Shown piece by piece: positions 1 through 8,038 of a stretch of DNA of 9,459 nt (position 1 is its first letter; each line of letters begins with the position of its first letter). The notes beneath the pieces are model-generated. The model saw only the letters and a list, made by a program, of their open reading frames with translations, made no database searches and was not told the DNA's origin. The stretch lies in NCBI GenBank assembly GCA_958435885.1, contig CAUBHZ010000044.1, positions 1 to 9,459 of the forward strand, written 5' to 3'. This DNA is from an uncultured Intestinimonas sp. (GTDB lineage Bacteria; Bacillota_A; Clostridia; Oscillospirales; Oscillospiraceae). The position numbers and the translations under genes are program-made.

Positions 1-311
1 AAGGGCTTGGTCACATAGTCGTCCGCCCCCACCGAGAGGCCCAGGATCTTGTCGGTCTCCTCACTGCGGGCGGAGAGGACGATGATGGGCAGATTCCGCT
101 TCTCCCGGATGCGCAGCACCGCCGAGAGCCCGTCCAGCCGGGGCATCATTACATCCATAATGATGAGCCGGATGGCCGGGTCCAGGGCCAGATCCAGGGC
201 CTCCATGCCGTTGTAGGCCCGGAGGACCTGATAGCCCTCCCGCTCCAGCAAAATGGCGATGGCCCCCACGATCTCCCGGTCGTCGTCCACCACTAAAATC
301 CGCTCGTCCAT
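1..311 (-). CDS. OmpR-type response regulator, receiver domain (partial, runs off left edge)
   Basis: The visible 103 residues are a nearly complete receiver domain of a two-component response regulator; the C-terminal output domain lies outside the window. It opens MDERILVVDDD, giving the acidic pocket D9/D10/D11, has the phospho-acceptor D53 in the motif IIMDVMMP, the switch S80 in IIVLSA, and K102 in GADDYVTKP. The VGADDYVTKP ending is typical of OmpR/PhoB-type regulators with a winged-helix DNA-binding domain, so a transcription factor is expected, but that part is not seen. The ATG is supported by AAGGAG (minus strand, 326 to 321) nine bases upstream. A sensor kinase usually follows such a gene and would lie to the left. 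A direct repeat just upstream suggests self-regulation. The family call is firm; signal and target genes are unknown. Confidence 0.93.
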   Translation of the reverse strand, partial: MDERILVVDDDREIVGAIAILLEREGYQVLRAYNGMEALDLALDPAIRLIIMDVMMPRLDGLSAVLRIREKRNLPIIVLSARSEETDKILGLSVGADDYVTKP

Positions 312-338
312 AGATCGAAACTCCTTCCTGATGCCTCC

Positions 339-382
339 AGCATAGCAGGCAACTCTTACAGCCCCACCGGGCATTTCTTACA
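339..382 (-). promoter_or_regulatory. Probable autoregulated promoter and tandem operator of the response regulator
   Basis: On the minus strand two copies of TGTAAGAnnTGCC (382 to 370 and 360 to 348) are spaced exactly 22 bp start to start, about two helical turns. This spacing is usual for tandem half-sites of OmpR/PhoB-type regulators. Four bases after the second copy is an extended -10 element, TGC followed by TATGCT (344 to 339), with no recognisable -35, as expected for an activator-dependent promoter. Transcription would start near 332, just ahead of the AAGGAG ribosome binding site. The repeat is directly visible; binding by the adjacent regulator is inferred. Confidence 0.5.
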
Positions 383-387
383 AATCT

Positions 388-1788
388 CTAACGACTGCCC
401 CAGGCCGCCTTCAGCCGCCGGAAGGCCTGCCGGATGTCCTCGGCCTCCAGCCGGGCGTAGCCCATGATGAGGGTGGGAGGCAGCTCCTCCGGCGGCGGGG
501 TCAGCCAGTAGGCCGAAAGGGGGTAGACCGCCACTCCCTCCGCCGCCGCCCGCTCTACCAGCTCTCCCTCCCCCATGCCGTTTTCCAGGGTGAGGAGCAT
601 GTGGAGGCCGGCGTCCGCCCCGGAGAGCTTTGCGGGAAAGCCCAGCTCCTTCACGCAGGCGGTGAGGGCGGCCTTCCGGTCCCGGTACTCCACCCGCATC
701 CGGGCGATGTGCCGCTCGAAGTGGCCGCCCTCCAGGAACCGGGCCAGGGTGTACTGCTCGAAGGAGGGGACGGTGGAGGAGTAGAGCAGAAACTCCCGCC
801 GGTACCGCTCCGCCAGGTGGGGGGGCAGCACCATGTAGCCGATGCGGAGAGAAGGCGCCAGACTCTTGGCAAAGGTGTTGAGGTAGACCACCCGCTCCCC
901 GGTATCCAGGCTCTGGAGGGCAGGGATGGGCCGGCCGGAGAAGCGGAACTCACTGTCGTAGTCGTCCTCGATGATGTACCGCTCCTCTCCCGCCGCCGCC
1001 CAGGCCAGGAGTTCCCGCCGCCGGGTCACCGGCATGACAGTGCCCAGAGGGAAGTGGTGGGAGGGGGTCACGTGGACCACCCGGGCACCTGACCAGGTGA
1101 GGGCGTCCACCCGGAGTCCCTGCTCATCCAAAGGAATGGGGCAGATGAGGGCGCCCTGCCGGGAGAGAATGCGGCCGAATTTCCGGTAGCCCGGGTTCTC
1201 TACAGCATAGCCCCCCTCCCGGCCCAGGAGCTGGAAGAGGATGCCGGTGAGGTACTCCGACCCGGCCCCCACCACCACCTGGTCAGGGTGGGCGTCGATG
1301 CCCCGGAACTCCCGGAGGTAGTCCACGATGGCGGCGCGGAGGGCGGGCACCCCCTGGGGATGGATGGCGGAGAGGAGGCCGCTGTCCTCCTTGGTGAGGA
1401 CCTGGCGCATGAGCTTGGCCCAGGTGGCGAAGGGGAAGCGGGCGGCATCCACGGCGTTGGTGGCAAAGTCGTACCGGGGCGCATCGGCAGGGGGCGGTGC
1501 CGTCTTCTCCCGAAGAGGTGCCGGCGGGGCCGGTGCCAGCGCCGGCTCCAGGGCGGCCACAAAAAAGCCCCGCTTGGGCTCGGAGCGCAGGTAGCCCTCG
1601 GCCAGGAGCTGGCCGTAGGCTCCCTCTACCGTCACCACGCTCACCTTTAAATGGGCGGAGAGGGACCGCTTGGAGGGGAGCTTCTCCCCGGCGGGGAGGA
1701 CTCCCGACTCGATGTCCGCCCTGATCCGGCGGTAGAGCTGCTCATAGAGAGGGGTGCTCAGGCCCGGGTCCAGCACCGGTGTGATCAT
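388..1788 (-). CDS. MocR/PdxR-subfamily GntR regulator with PLP aminotransferase-like domain
   Basis: This 466-residue protein is a transcription factor of the MocR subfamily: a GntR winged helix (about residues 8-78, with PLYEQLYRRIRADI, GEKLPSKRSLSAHLKVS and YLRSEPKRGFFV), a proline/alanine-rich linker (about 80-105), and a fold-type I aminotransferase domain to the end. In the second domain, HVTPSHHFPLG, D275 and Y277 in EDDYDSEF, K308 in NTFAKSLAPSLRIGY and R315 match PLP-binding positions of GabR by motif and spacing, with K308 the likely internal aldimine lysine. Members sense pyridoxal phosphate or an amino compound and control vitamin B6, GABA or related genes; which one applies here cannot be told. 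The chosen ATG (1788) has a GGAGGGG ribosome binding site and overlaps the tmcAL stop as ATGA. An upstream in-frame ATG at 1905 would add 39 residues with no family resemblance. Confidence 0.93.
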   Translation of the reverse strand: MITPVLDPGLSTPLYEQLYRRIRADIESGVLPAGEKLPSKRSLSAHLKVSVVTVEGAYGQLLAEGYLRSEPKRGFFVAALEPALAPAPPAPLREKTAPPPADAPRYDFATNAVDAARFPFATWAKLMRQVLTKEDSGLLSAIHPQGVPALRAAIVDYLREFRGIDAHPDQVVVGAGSEYLTGILFQLLGREGGYAVENPGYRKFGRILSRQGALICPIPLDEQGLRVDALTWSGARVVHVTPSHHFPLGTVMPVTRRRELLAWAAAGEERYIIEDDYDSEFRFSGRPIPALQSLDTGERVVYLNTFAKSLAPSLRIGYMVLPPHLAERYRREFLLYSSTVPSFEQYTLARFLEGGHFERHIARMRVEYRDRKAALTACVKELGFPAKLSGADAGLHMLLTLENGMGEGELVERAAAEGVAVYPLSAYWLTPPPEELPPTLIMGYARLEAEDIRQAFRRLKAAWGSR

Positions 1789-2984
1789 ATCGTCCCCTCC
1801 TCTTCCCCACCATTTTTCTGCCCGGACAGGACCACCGGCCCCGTCCGCCACTCCATCCCCCCGGGCCAGGGCGTGGAGAAGCACAGGCCGTAGAGGTCGG
1901 TGCACCGGGCCTCCAGCCCGGCCAGTTTTCCTCCCGCCCCGTCCAGAGCCTTGGCGTGGGCCGGCTTGGTGATGACGGGGACCCTGGCCCGCTTTCCCAT
2001 CTCCCGCAGCACCTCCCGGCCCCGGTCGGTGAAGCCCAGGACCTTGAGGTATGGGACCTCCGGCGGCCGGTCGGCGGCGGTGAGTCCCAGCATGGCCCAG
2101 GCGGTCAGCCGCCGCACCCGGGCGTGGGCGTACCGCTTGGTCTTGGCCAGATCATATATCTCCTCCAGACACCCCGCCTGCCGCCCCGCCTCCAGCAGCC
2201 GGGCGGCCAGGCCCTCCCCGCTGTCGGGAAGGGACTCCGCCTCCGCCAAAGTCATGGTGCGCAGCCGGGCCAGTGCCCACCGCTCACACCACTCCATGGA
2301 GGCAACGTCCCCCTGCCAGGCCTCGGTGAGATAGGCCTCTGCCCGGGCGATCTTCCCCTGCCGGAGCCAGCCCCGGAGGGTGGAGGCCGAGGCAAAGCCT
2401 TCCGCCGGCGCCCCGTCGTGGCGGGCACCCACCCGCTTCACCGTCAAGGCCCCCATCTCCGGCGGCAGGGCCCGGAGATACTCCACACCCAGGTTGTCGT
2501 TGGGGTTTTCCAGACAGCTGGCTCCCTCCGCCCCCAGCAGCGCCTCCGCCGCTCGGTGGCGGCAAAGGGCGAAGGGCAGGCCCTGGTCCAAAAAGCCCCG
2601 GAGGGCGGTCCGGTAGTCCTCCGATTCCAGACATTCCGCCGCCCTTCTGAGGCTGTCCAGATCCCCCGACTCGCTGCCGAAGGACAGGGTGTCCACCACC
2701 CCGGCGGCGGACAGTACCCCCACGCCTCCCCGTGCAAAGGTCTCCGCCGAGGCGCAGGCCCAGGGGGTGGGCAGCTCCAGGATGAGGTCGGCGCCCCCCC
2801 GGAGGGCCATGGCCGCCCGGGTCCATTTGTCGGTGACGGCGCACTCCCCCCGCTGGACCCAGTGGCCGCTCATGGCGCACACCACCGCCGTGTCCGCCCC
2901 CAGGGCCCGTCTGGTTTCGTCAATTTGCCAGGCGTGTCCCCGGTGAAAGGGGTTGTATTCAGCAATGATGCCCGCAACGTTCAT
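1785..2984 (-). CDS. tmcAL: tRNA(Met) cytidine acetate ligase (TmcAL, formerly YlbM)
   Basis: The 399-residue protein matches TmcAL in length and motifs. In Bacillus subtilis this enzyme uses ATP and free acetate to form acetyl-adenylate and then N4-acetylcytidine at the wobble position of elongator tRNA-Met, which aids accurate AUG decoding. The nucleotidyltransferase HxGH signature is at 14-17 in [13 protein letters not shown], followed by [10 protein letters not shown] (38-47), [10 protein letters not shown] (52-61), DLILELP (66-72), the SFGSESGD segment (101-108), [10 protein letters not shown] (161-170) and SASTLRGWL (199-207), all in family order. The ATG is fixed by GGAGGT seven bases upstream (2997 to 2992). 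It is divergent from ackA, a second acetate- and ATP-using enzyme, and its stop codon overlaps the start of the MocR-type regulator, so the two genes are very likely one transcript. Confidence 0.95.
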   Translation of the reverse strand: MNVAGIIAEYNPFHRGHAWQIDETRRALGADTAVVCAMSGHWVQRGECAVTDKWTRAAMALRGGADLILELPTPWACASAETFARGGVGVLSAAGVVDTLSFGSESGDLDSLRRAAECLESEDYRTALRGFLDQGLPFALCRHRAAEALLGAEGASCLENPNDNLGVEYLRALPPEMGALTVKRVGARHDGAPAEGFASASTLRGWLRQGKIARAEAYLTEAWQGDVASMEWCERWALARLRTMTLAEAESLPDSGEGLAARLLEAGRQAGCLEEIYDLAKTKRYAHARVRRLTAWAMLGLTAADRPPEVPYLKVLGFTDRGREVLREMGKRARVPVITKPAHAKALDGAGGKLAGLEARCTDLYGLCFSTPWPGGMEWRTGPVVLSGQKNGGEEEGTI

Positions 2985-3033
2985 TGGTGCTACCTCCGGA
3001 AGGAAATTTTTTGACTTTTTCTGAAAGAATGGG

Positions 3034-3068
3034 TTGTTCTTTTCTGCGGAATGGGCTACAATTATACT
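3034..3068. promoter_or_regulatory. Divergent promoter region of ackA (+) and tmcAL (-)
   Basis: For ackA, TTGTTC (3034-3039), a 17-bp spacer and TACAAT (3057-3062) form a plausible sigma-A promoter starting near 3069, giving a leader of about 77 nt. On the minus strand a perfect TATAAT (3066 to 3061) faces tmcAL and overlaps the ackA -10 by two bases; no good -35 is seen for it. If both are real, the two start sites compete for polymerase. The ackA assignment is better supported than the tmcAL one. Confidence 0.5.
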
Positions 3069-3077
3069 GTCATTTTA

Positions 3078-3107
3078 GCGGAACGAGCGCAGATGCGCAA
3101 GGACCGC
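3078..3107 (+). promoter_or_regulatory. Symmetric hairpin in the ackA leader
   Basis: GCGG (3078-3081) pairs with CCGC (3104-3107), and inside it GCGC (3087-3090) pairs with GCGC (3095-3098) around an AGAT loop. The two helices are separated by a symmetric 5x5 internal loop (aacga/aagga). It lies between the predicted start site and the AAAGGAG ribosome binding site (3127-3133). Its role is unknown; it may simply stabilise the 5' end of an abundant mRNA. Confidence 0.3.
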
Positions 3108-3145
3108 CAATCATAATTTCATCATCAAAGGAGCGGGATCACACA

Positions 3146-4342
3146 ATGAAAGTTCTCGTCATCAACGCCGGTAGTTCTTCCCTGAAATACCAGCTCATGG
3201 ACCCCCAGACCCAGGAGGTCCTGGCCAAGGGCCTGTGCGAGCGCATCGGCATCGACGGCCGTCTGACCCACAAAGTCCCCGCCACCAACGGCAAGTATGA
3301 GTTCGAGATCCCCATGCCCACCCACGCCGAGGCCATCCAGGCTGTGCTGGACGCCCTGACTGACGCTGAGCACGGCGTCATCAAGAGCATGTCCGAGATC
3401 GACGCCGTGGGTCACCGCGTGGTGCACGGCGGCGAGAAGTTCGCCTCCTCCGTTCTCATCGACGACGCCGTCATGGCCGCCATCGAGGAGTGCATCCCCC
3501 TGGCCCCCCTGCACAACCCCGCCAACATCACCGGCATCAAGGCCTGCCAGAAGGTCATGCCCGGCGTGCCCATGGTGGCCGTGTTCGACACCGCCTTCCA
3601 TCAGACCATGCCCGCCCGCGCCTTCATCTACGCCATCCCCTACGAGTACTATGAGCAGAACCACGTCCGCCGCTACGGCTTCCACGGCACCTCCCACCTG
3701 TATGTCTCCCGCCGGGCTGCCGCCATGCTGGGCAAGCCCATTGAGGAGCTGAAGATCGTCACCTGCCACCTGGGCAACGGCTCCTCCGTCTGCGCCGTCG
3801 ACGGCGGCAAGTCCATCGAGACCTCCATGGGCTTCACCCCCCTGGACGGCGTCCCCATGGGCACCCGCTGCGGCGCCATCGATGTGTCCATCATCGAGTA
3901 CCTCATGGACACCCATCACCTGACCATTGAGGAGGTCATGAACATCCTCAACAAGAAGTCCGGCGTGCTGGGCGTCTCCGGCGTGTCCTCCGACTTCCGC
4001 GACATCGAGGCCGCCGCTGAGCAGGGCAACAAGCGCGCTCAGCTGGCCCTCGACATGTTCTGCTACAAGGTCACCAAGCGCATCGCCTCCGCCGCCGCTG
4101 CCATGGGCGGCGTGGACGCCGTGGTCTTCACCGCCGGCGTTGGCGAGAACTCCGCCGAGCTGCGTGAGCAGATCGTGTCCAGCCTGGGCTTCATGGGCAT
4201 CCAGATCGATCCCGAGAAGAACAAGGTCCGGGGCGAGGAGCGGGACATCTCCGCCGAGGGCGCCCGTGTCCACACCCTCCTCATCCCCACCAACGAGGAG
4301 CTGGTCATCGCTCAGGACACTGCTGCTATCGTGGGCAAGTAA
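3146..4342 (+). CDS. ackA: Acetate kinase
   Basis: AckA interconverts acetate + ATP and acetyl-phosphate + ADP in the cytoplasm; in fermenters it usually runs towards ATP and acetate. The 398-residue length is typical. Residues known to be important in Methanosarcina thermophila acetate kinase are present at the same numbers: N7 ([12 protein letters not shown]), R91 (HRVVHGG), H123 ([10 protein letters not shown]), D148 ([10 protein letters not shown]), H180 ([10 protein letters not shown]), R241 (MGTRCG) and E384 (PTNEE). The ATG at 3146 has AAAGGAG 12 bases upstream; the frame is open back to 2984, but that extension covers the promoter and resembles no family. Codons are strongly biased to C/G endings, consistent with high expression. 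No phosphotransacetylase gene adjoins it, so pta, its usual partner, must lie elsewhere. The gene is single, closed by a strong terminator. Confidence 0.98.
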   Translation: MKVLVINAGSSSLKYQLMDPQTQEVLAKGLCERIGIDGRLTHKVPATNGKYEFEIPMPTHAEAIQAVLDALTDAEHGVIKSMSEIDAVGHRVVHGGEKFASSVLIDDAVMAAIEECIPLAPLHNPANITGIKACQKVMPGVPMVAVFDTAFHQTMPARAFIYAIPYEYYEQNHVRRYGFHGTSHLYVSRRAAAMLGKPIEELKIVTCHLGNGSSVCAVDGGKSIETSMGFTPLDGVPMGTRCGAIDVSIIEYLMDTHHLTIEEVMNILNKKSGVLGVSGVSSDFRDIEAAAEQGNKRAQLALDMFCYKVTKRIASAAAAMGGVDAVVFTAGVGENSAELREQIVSSLGFMGIQIDPEKNKVRGEERDISAEGARVHTLLIPTNEELVIAQDTAAIVGK

Positions 4343-4365
4343 ATATTTCCCTCTCTGTCATCCGC

Positions 4366-4403
4366 AGATGGACCTCCTGAAAAATGGAGGTCCATCTTTT
4401 TTT
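4366..4403 (+). terminator. Rho-independent terminator of ackA
   Basis: A perfect 12-bp stem, AGATGGACCTCC (4366-4377) with GGAGGTCCATCT (4386-4397), closes an 8-nt A-rich loop and runs into seven T residues (4397-4403). It begins 23 bases after the ackA stop codon and separates ackA from the gdhA promoter. Confidence 0.93.
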
Positions 4404-4493
4404 GTTTTGCATCATAGCCCCCACCCAACAAGGCATATTTTTCGGTATCCTGCCAAAAACACAGGGCCCTGGATGCAACTTTTCATTTTTTTC

Positions 4494-4522
4494 TTGCAAT
4501 CTTTATCTAGCTGAAGTATAAT
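4494..4522 (+). promoter_or_regulatory. Sigma-A-type promoter of gdhA
   Basis: TTGCAA (4494-4499), a 17-bp spacer and a perfect TATAAT (4517-4522) lie in an AT-rich patch within otherwise GC-rich DNA. Transcription would start near 4529, giving a leader of about 94 nt. This is among the best promoter matches in the window, in keeping with the strong codon bias of gdhA. Confidence 0.8.
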
Positions 4523-4580
4523 ACATTCCAAATTCCGGCGTTCTCCTCAGATGGGCAGGTGTTCTCCGGATGCGCTATAA

Positions 4581-5972
<1,392 letters not shown>

Positions 5973-6059
5973 GAGGATTTATAAAACGCAACATCTATTT
6001 CCGACTACCATCCGCCACTGGGGCCCCGGCCCCGCCGGGGCGGCGCGGGAAGCGCCGTA

Positions 6060-6095
6060 CAAGGGGGGCTGGCCCACATGGGCCAGTCCCCCTTG
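6060..6095. repeat. Long perfect-stem palindrome inside the gdhA-tail element
   Basis: Sixteen base pairs (6060-6075 with 6080-6095) surround an ACAT loop; the only irregularity is one G-T pair (6068/6087). There is no T tract on either strand, so it is not a standard intrinsic terminator. As RNA it would be a very stable hairpin downstream of the gdhA coding sequence and might protect the transcript 3' end. Confidence 0.85.
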
Positions 6096-6142
6096 CCGCA
6101 GGGCGAATTCATTTCGCCCGAGGATGTGAAATCTTCTGGGGT

Positions 6143-6167
6143 CCCCAAAACGCCCCGCGTTTTGGGG
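6143..6167. repeat. Perfect 10-bp stem-loop bordering gdhA-tail copy 2
   Basis: CCCCAAAACG (6143-6152) and CGTTTTGGGG (6158-6167) pair perfectly around a CCCCG loop. The stem ends three bases before the second gdhA tail begins at 6170, so it may mark the right end of the inserted element. Confidence 0.85.
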
Positions 6168-6169
6168 CG

Positions 6170-6205
6170 GCGGACGCCATGCTGTGGCAGGGTATCTCCT
6201 ACTAA
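6170..6205 (+). repeat. gdhA 3'-end repeat, copy 2 (displaced, untranslated)
   Basis: This stretch would encode the same [11 protein letters not shown] and stop as the real gdhA end but has no gene body before it; similarity to gdhA stops at its left edge. It is followed within 30 bases by the terminator-like hairpin at 6235-6271. That placement makes it a candidate for the original 3' end of gdhA, or for the right-hand attachment site of the element. Codon preference cannot settle which copy is older, because the last codons of gdhA are less biased than the rest. Confidence 0.88.
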
Positions 6206-6234
6206 ACACAGGGCGAAGAAACGAAATTCCGAAA

Positions 6235-6271
6235 GCGGGCTGGCGCTCTCTATGGAGCGCCGGCCCGTTTT
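6235..6271 (+). terminator. Intrinsic terminator downstream of gdhA
   Basis: The left arm 6236-6249 pairs with 6254-6267 in a 14-bp stem (CGGGC, a T-G wobble, GGCGCTC, then a T-G wobble next to the CTAT loop) and runs into TTTT at 6268-6271. An AAA run before the stem (6232-6234) allows it to act on the other strand too. It is the only terminator-like structure after gdhA and lies beyond the second copy of the gdhA tail. The T tract is short, so efficiency is uncertain. Confidence 0.7.
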
Positions 6272-6294
6272 GCTGTCATTCTTCTGAAACAGCG

Positions 6295-6323
6295 TGGAAA
6301 TCTTCCCTGTTTTATGGTAGACT
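6295..6323 (+). promoter_or_regulatory. Possible promoter of the FAD-dehydrogenase gene
   Basis: An extended -10 element, TATGG followed by TAGACT (6313-6323), is preceded 17 bp upstream by TGGAAA (6295-6300), a partial -35. The same 11-mer occurs before the recombinase gene at 8039-8049. Transcription would start near 6330, leaving only about 14 nt before the start codon, which is tight; the call is tentative. Confidence 0.35.
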
Positions 6324-6343
6324 CTATGCCAGGTGATACGAAC

Positions 6344-7933
6344 ATGATACGAATTTCCAACCTGTCCCTGTCCATCGAAGGGGACCTTTCCGACCTGCGG
6401 AAGAAGGCTGCCAAGCGCCTGGGTATCCGCCCCGACGCCATCCGGGCCCTGACGCCGGTGCGCCAGTCCATCGACGCCCGGAAAAAGCAGGACGTCCACT
6501 ACGTCTACACCGTGGACGTGGACACCGCTGACGAGGCCGCCCTGGTCCGACGGGTCAATGACCGGAACGTGACCCTCCACGTCCCCCAGCCCTATATTTT
6601 TCCCACCCCCGTGCGCAAACCCGACTCCATGCCGGTGGTGGTGGGCATGGGCCCTGCCGGGCTCTTCGCCGCCCTCTTTTTGGCCCGGGCGGGCATTCCC
6701 TCCATCGTGCTGGAGAGAGGCCGGGATGTGGATGCCCGCACCGCCGACGTGGAGCGGTTCTGGTCCACCGGCAGCCTGGACCCCCGCTCCAACGTCCAGT
6801 TCGGCGAGGGCGGCGCCGGCACCTTCTCGGACGGCAAGCTCACCACCGGCACCCACGACCCCCGGCTGTCCGCCGTCCTGGACGTGCTGGTGGAGCACGG
6901 CGCCCCGGAGGACGTGCGCTACTCCCACAAGCCCCACGTGGGCACGGACGTGCTCAGGACGGTGGTCAAGTCCATCCGCCTGGAGCTCCAGGCCCTGGGC
7001 TGCGATATCCGCTTTGAGCACCGGCTGGACGGCATCAAGGTCCGGGACGGTCAGGTGTACAGTCTTACCGTGGAAGGCCCGGAGGGCCCCTATGAGCTCC
7101 CCTGCCGGTCCCTCATCCTGGCTCCCGGCCACTCCGCCCGGGACACCTTCGCCATGCTCCACGGCCTGGGGGTCCCTATGGAGCAGAAGGCCTTTGCCAT
7201 CGGTGTGCGGATCGAGCATGCTCAGTCCGCCCTGTCCGAGGCCCAGTACGGTCCCGCCTGGCAAAAACTCCCCCCTTCGGACTACAAGCTGGCCTGCCAC
7301 CTGCCCGGCGGCCGCTCCGTTTTCTCCTTCTGCGTCTGCCCCGGCGGCCAGGTGGTAGCCGCCGCCTCCGCCCCCGGCCAGGTGGTCACCAACGGCATGA
7401 GCTACCGGGACCGGGCGGGCGCCAACATCAACGGCGGCCTGCTGGTGGGGGTGGGTCCCGAGGACTTCCCCGGCACCGACCCTCTGGCCGGCGTCCGCTT
7501 TCAGGAGACCTGGGAGCACGCCGCCTGGACCCTGGGCGGTTCAGGGGCTTCCGCCCCCGCCCAGCTGGTGGGCGACCTGCTGGCGGGCCGTCCCTCTGCC
7601 GGTCCCGGTGCCATCGCCCCCACCTACCGCCCCGGCGTCGCCTGGACCGCCCTGGACCCCTGTCTGCCCCCCTACGTCATAGACAGCCTCCGGGCCGCCA
7701 TCCCCCTGCTGGACCGGAAGGTCCACGGCTTCGCCTGTGCGGACGCCGTGCTCACCGGTGTGGAAACCCGCTCCTCCTCCCCCGTCCGCATCCTGCGGGA
7801 CGGCAGCGGCATGTCCGCCCTGGGCGGACTCTACCCATGCGGCGAGGGCGCCGGCTACGCCGGCGGCATCATGTCCGCTGCCGCCGACGGCATCCGGATC
7901 GCCGAGTATGTCGCGCTGGCTGACCGCCCCTAA
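6344..7933 (+). CDS. Uncharacterised FAD-dependent dehydrogenase (COG2509 type)
   Basis: The 529-residue protein belongs to a widespread family of predicted flavin-dependent oxidoreductases with no settled substrate. Residues 1-90 form a small N-terminal domain (MIRISNLSLS, then a basic helix around RKKAAKRLGI) seen in this family. The FAD dinucleotide fold begins with VVVGMGPAGLFAALFLARAG (98-117; GxGxxG at 101-106) and reaches the acidic E124 in VLERG. Further family blocks are FGEGGAGTFSDGKL (153-166), LILAPGHSARDTF (257-269), FAIGVRIEH (284-292), GVETRSSSPVRI (472-483) and the C-terminal flavin-contacting GLYPCGEGAGYAGGIMSAA (495-513). No signal peptide or membrane segment is seen. The ATG at 6344 is preferred for its AGGTGA ribosome binding site (6331-6336) and the family-like start; in-frame ATGs at 6314 and 6326 lack one. 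It stands alone, so context does not reveal a substrate. Confidence 0.9.
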   Translation: MIRISNLSLSIEGDLSDLRKKAAKRLGIRPDAIRALTPVRQSIDARKKQDVHYVYTVDVDTADEAALVRRVNDRNVTLHVPQPYIFPTPVRKPDSMPVVVGMGPAGLFAALFLARAGIPSIVLERGRDVDARTADVERFWSTGSLDPRSNVQFGEGGAGTFSDGKLTTGTHDPRLSAVLDVLVEHGAPEDVRYSHKPHVGTDVLRTVVKSIRLELQALGCDIRFEHRLDGIKVRDGQVYSLTVEGPEGPYELPCRSLILAPGHSARDTFAMLHGLGVPMEQKAFAIGVRIEHAQSALSEAQYGPAWQKLPPSDYKLACHLPGGRSVFSFCVCPGGQVVAAASAPGQVVTNGMSYRDRAGANINGGLLVGVGPEDFPGTDPLAGVRFQETWEHAAWTLGGSGASAPAQLVGDLLAGRPSAGPGAIAPTYRPGVAWTALDPCLPPYVIDSLRAAIPLLDRKVHGFACADAVLTGVETRSSSPVRILRDGSGMSALGGLYPCGEGAGYAGGIMSAAADGIRIAEYVALADRP

Positions 7934-7952
7934 GCCTTCAAATTGTTACCAA

Positions 7953-7994
7953 AACACCCTGATATAGCGTATAATTACGCCTTATCAGGGTGTT
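7953..7994. terminator. 42-bp dyad after the FAD-dehydrogenase gene (terminator or operator)
   Basis: AACACCCTGATA (7953-7964) pairs perfectly with TATCAGGGTGTT (7983-7994). Inside, after a 2x2 mismatch, GCGTA (7967-7971) pairs with TACGC (7976-7980) around TAAT. It starts 20 bases after the stop codon, has AAAA before it and a T-rich run after it (TTCTTATATATTTT), fitting a terminator. However, a perfect TATAAT (7970-7975) sits at its centre with TTACCA (7946-7951) 18 bp upstream, so it could equally be an operator over a promoter for the recombinase gene. A protein-binding or recombination site is a third option. Confidence 0.5.
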
Positions 7995-8038
7995 CTTATA
8001 TATTTTGTAACGTTTTATTCTATTTTTTCGCGCTGTGA

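Larger units (their letters stand above)
5973..6169. mobile_element. Candidate small palindromic insertion element at the end of gdhA
   Basis: This 197-bp non-coding stretch lies between the two copies of the gdhA tail. After about 50 bases of low-structure sequence it is almost entirely hairpins: GCCCCGGC/GCCGGGGC (6023-6041), CGGCGC/GCGCCG (6041-6057), a 16-bp stem with one G-U pair and an ACAT loop (6060-6095), GGGCGAA/TTCGCCC (6101-6119) and CCCCAAAACG/CGTTTTGGGG (6143-6167). CTGGGG(T)CCCC occurs near both ends of the structured part (6018-6027, 6136-6146). No protein is supported: the frame open across it (5951-6205) has no ribosome binding site and ends in the copied gdhA residues. It resembles a multi-copy palindromic repeat or MITE-like element; copy number is not known from this window, and mobility is inference. 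Confidence 0.5.

Noticed and set aside
1786..1905. Upstream start (1905) for the MocR-type regulator
   Set aside because: The extra 39 residues lie inside tmcAL, resemble no GntR protein and have a weaker ribosome binding site than the ATG at 1788.
3125..4273. Long open frame (382 codons) antisense to ackA
   Set aside because: It is a shadow of the highly biased ackA codons: the translation is mostly G, A, V, D, L and H with no family motif. The sense strand encodes a full acetate kinase.
5973..6169. CRISPR array or tRNA/rRNA remnant in the repeat-rich stretch
   Set aside because: There are no regularly spaced direct repeats, and none of the hairpins fits a tRNA cloverleaf or an rRNA segment.
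6005..7519. Long open frame (504 codons) antisense to the FAD-dehydrogenase
   Set aside because: It crosses the hairpin array, the terminator and the FAD-dehydrogenase gene, and its translation has no recognisable domain.
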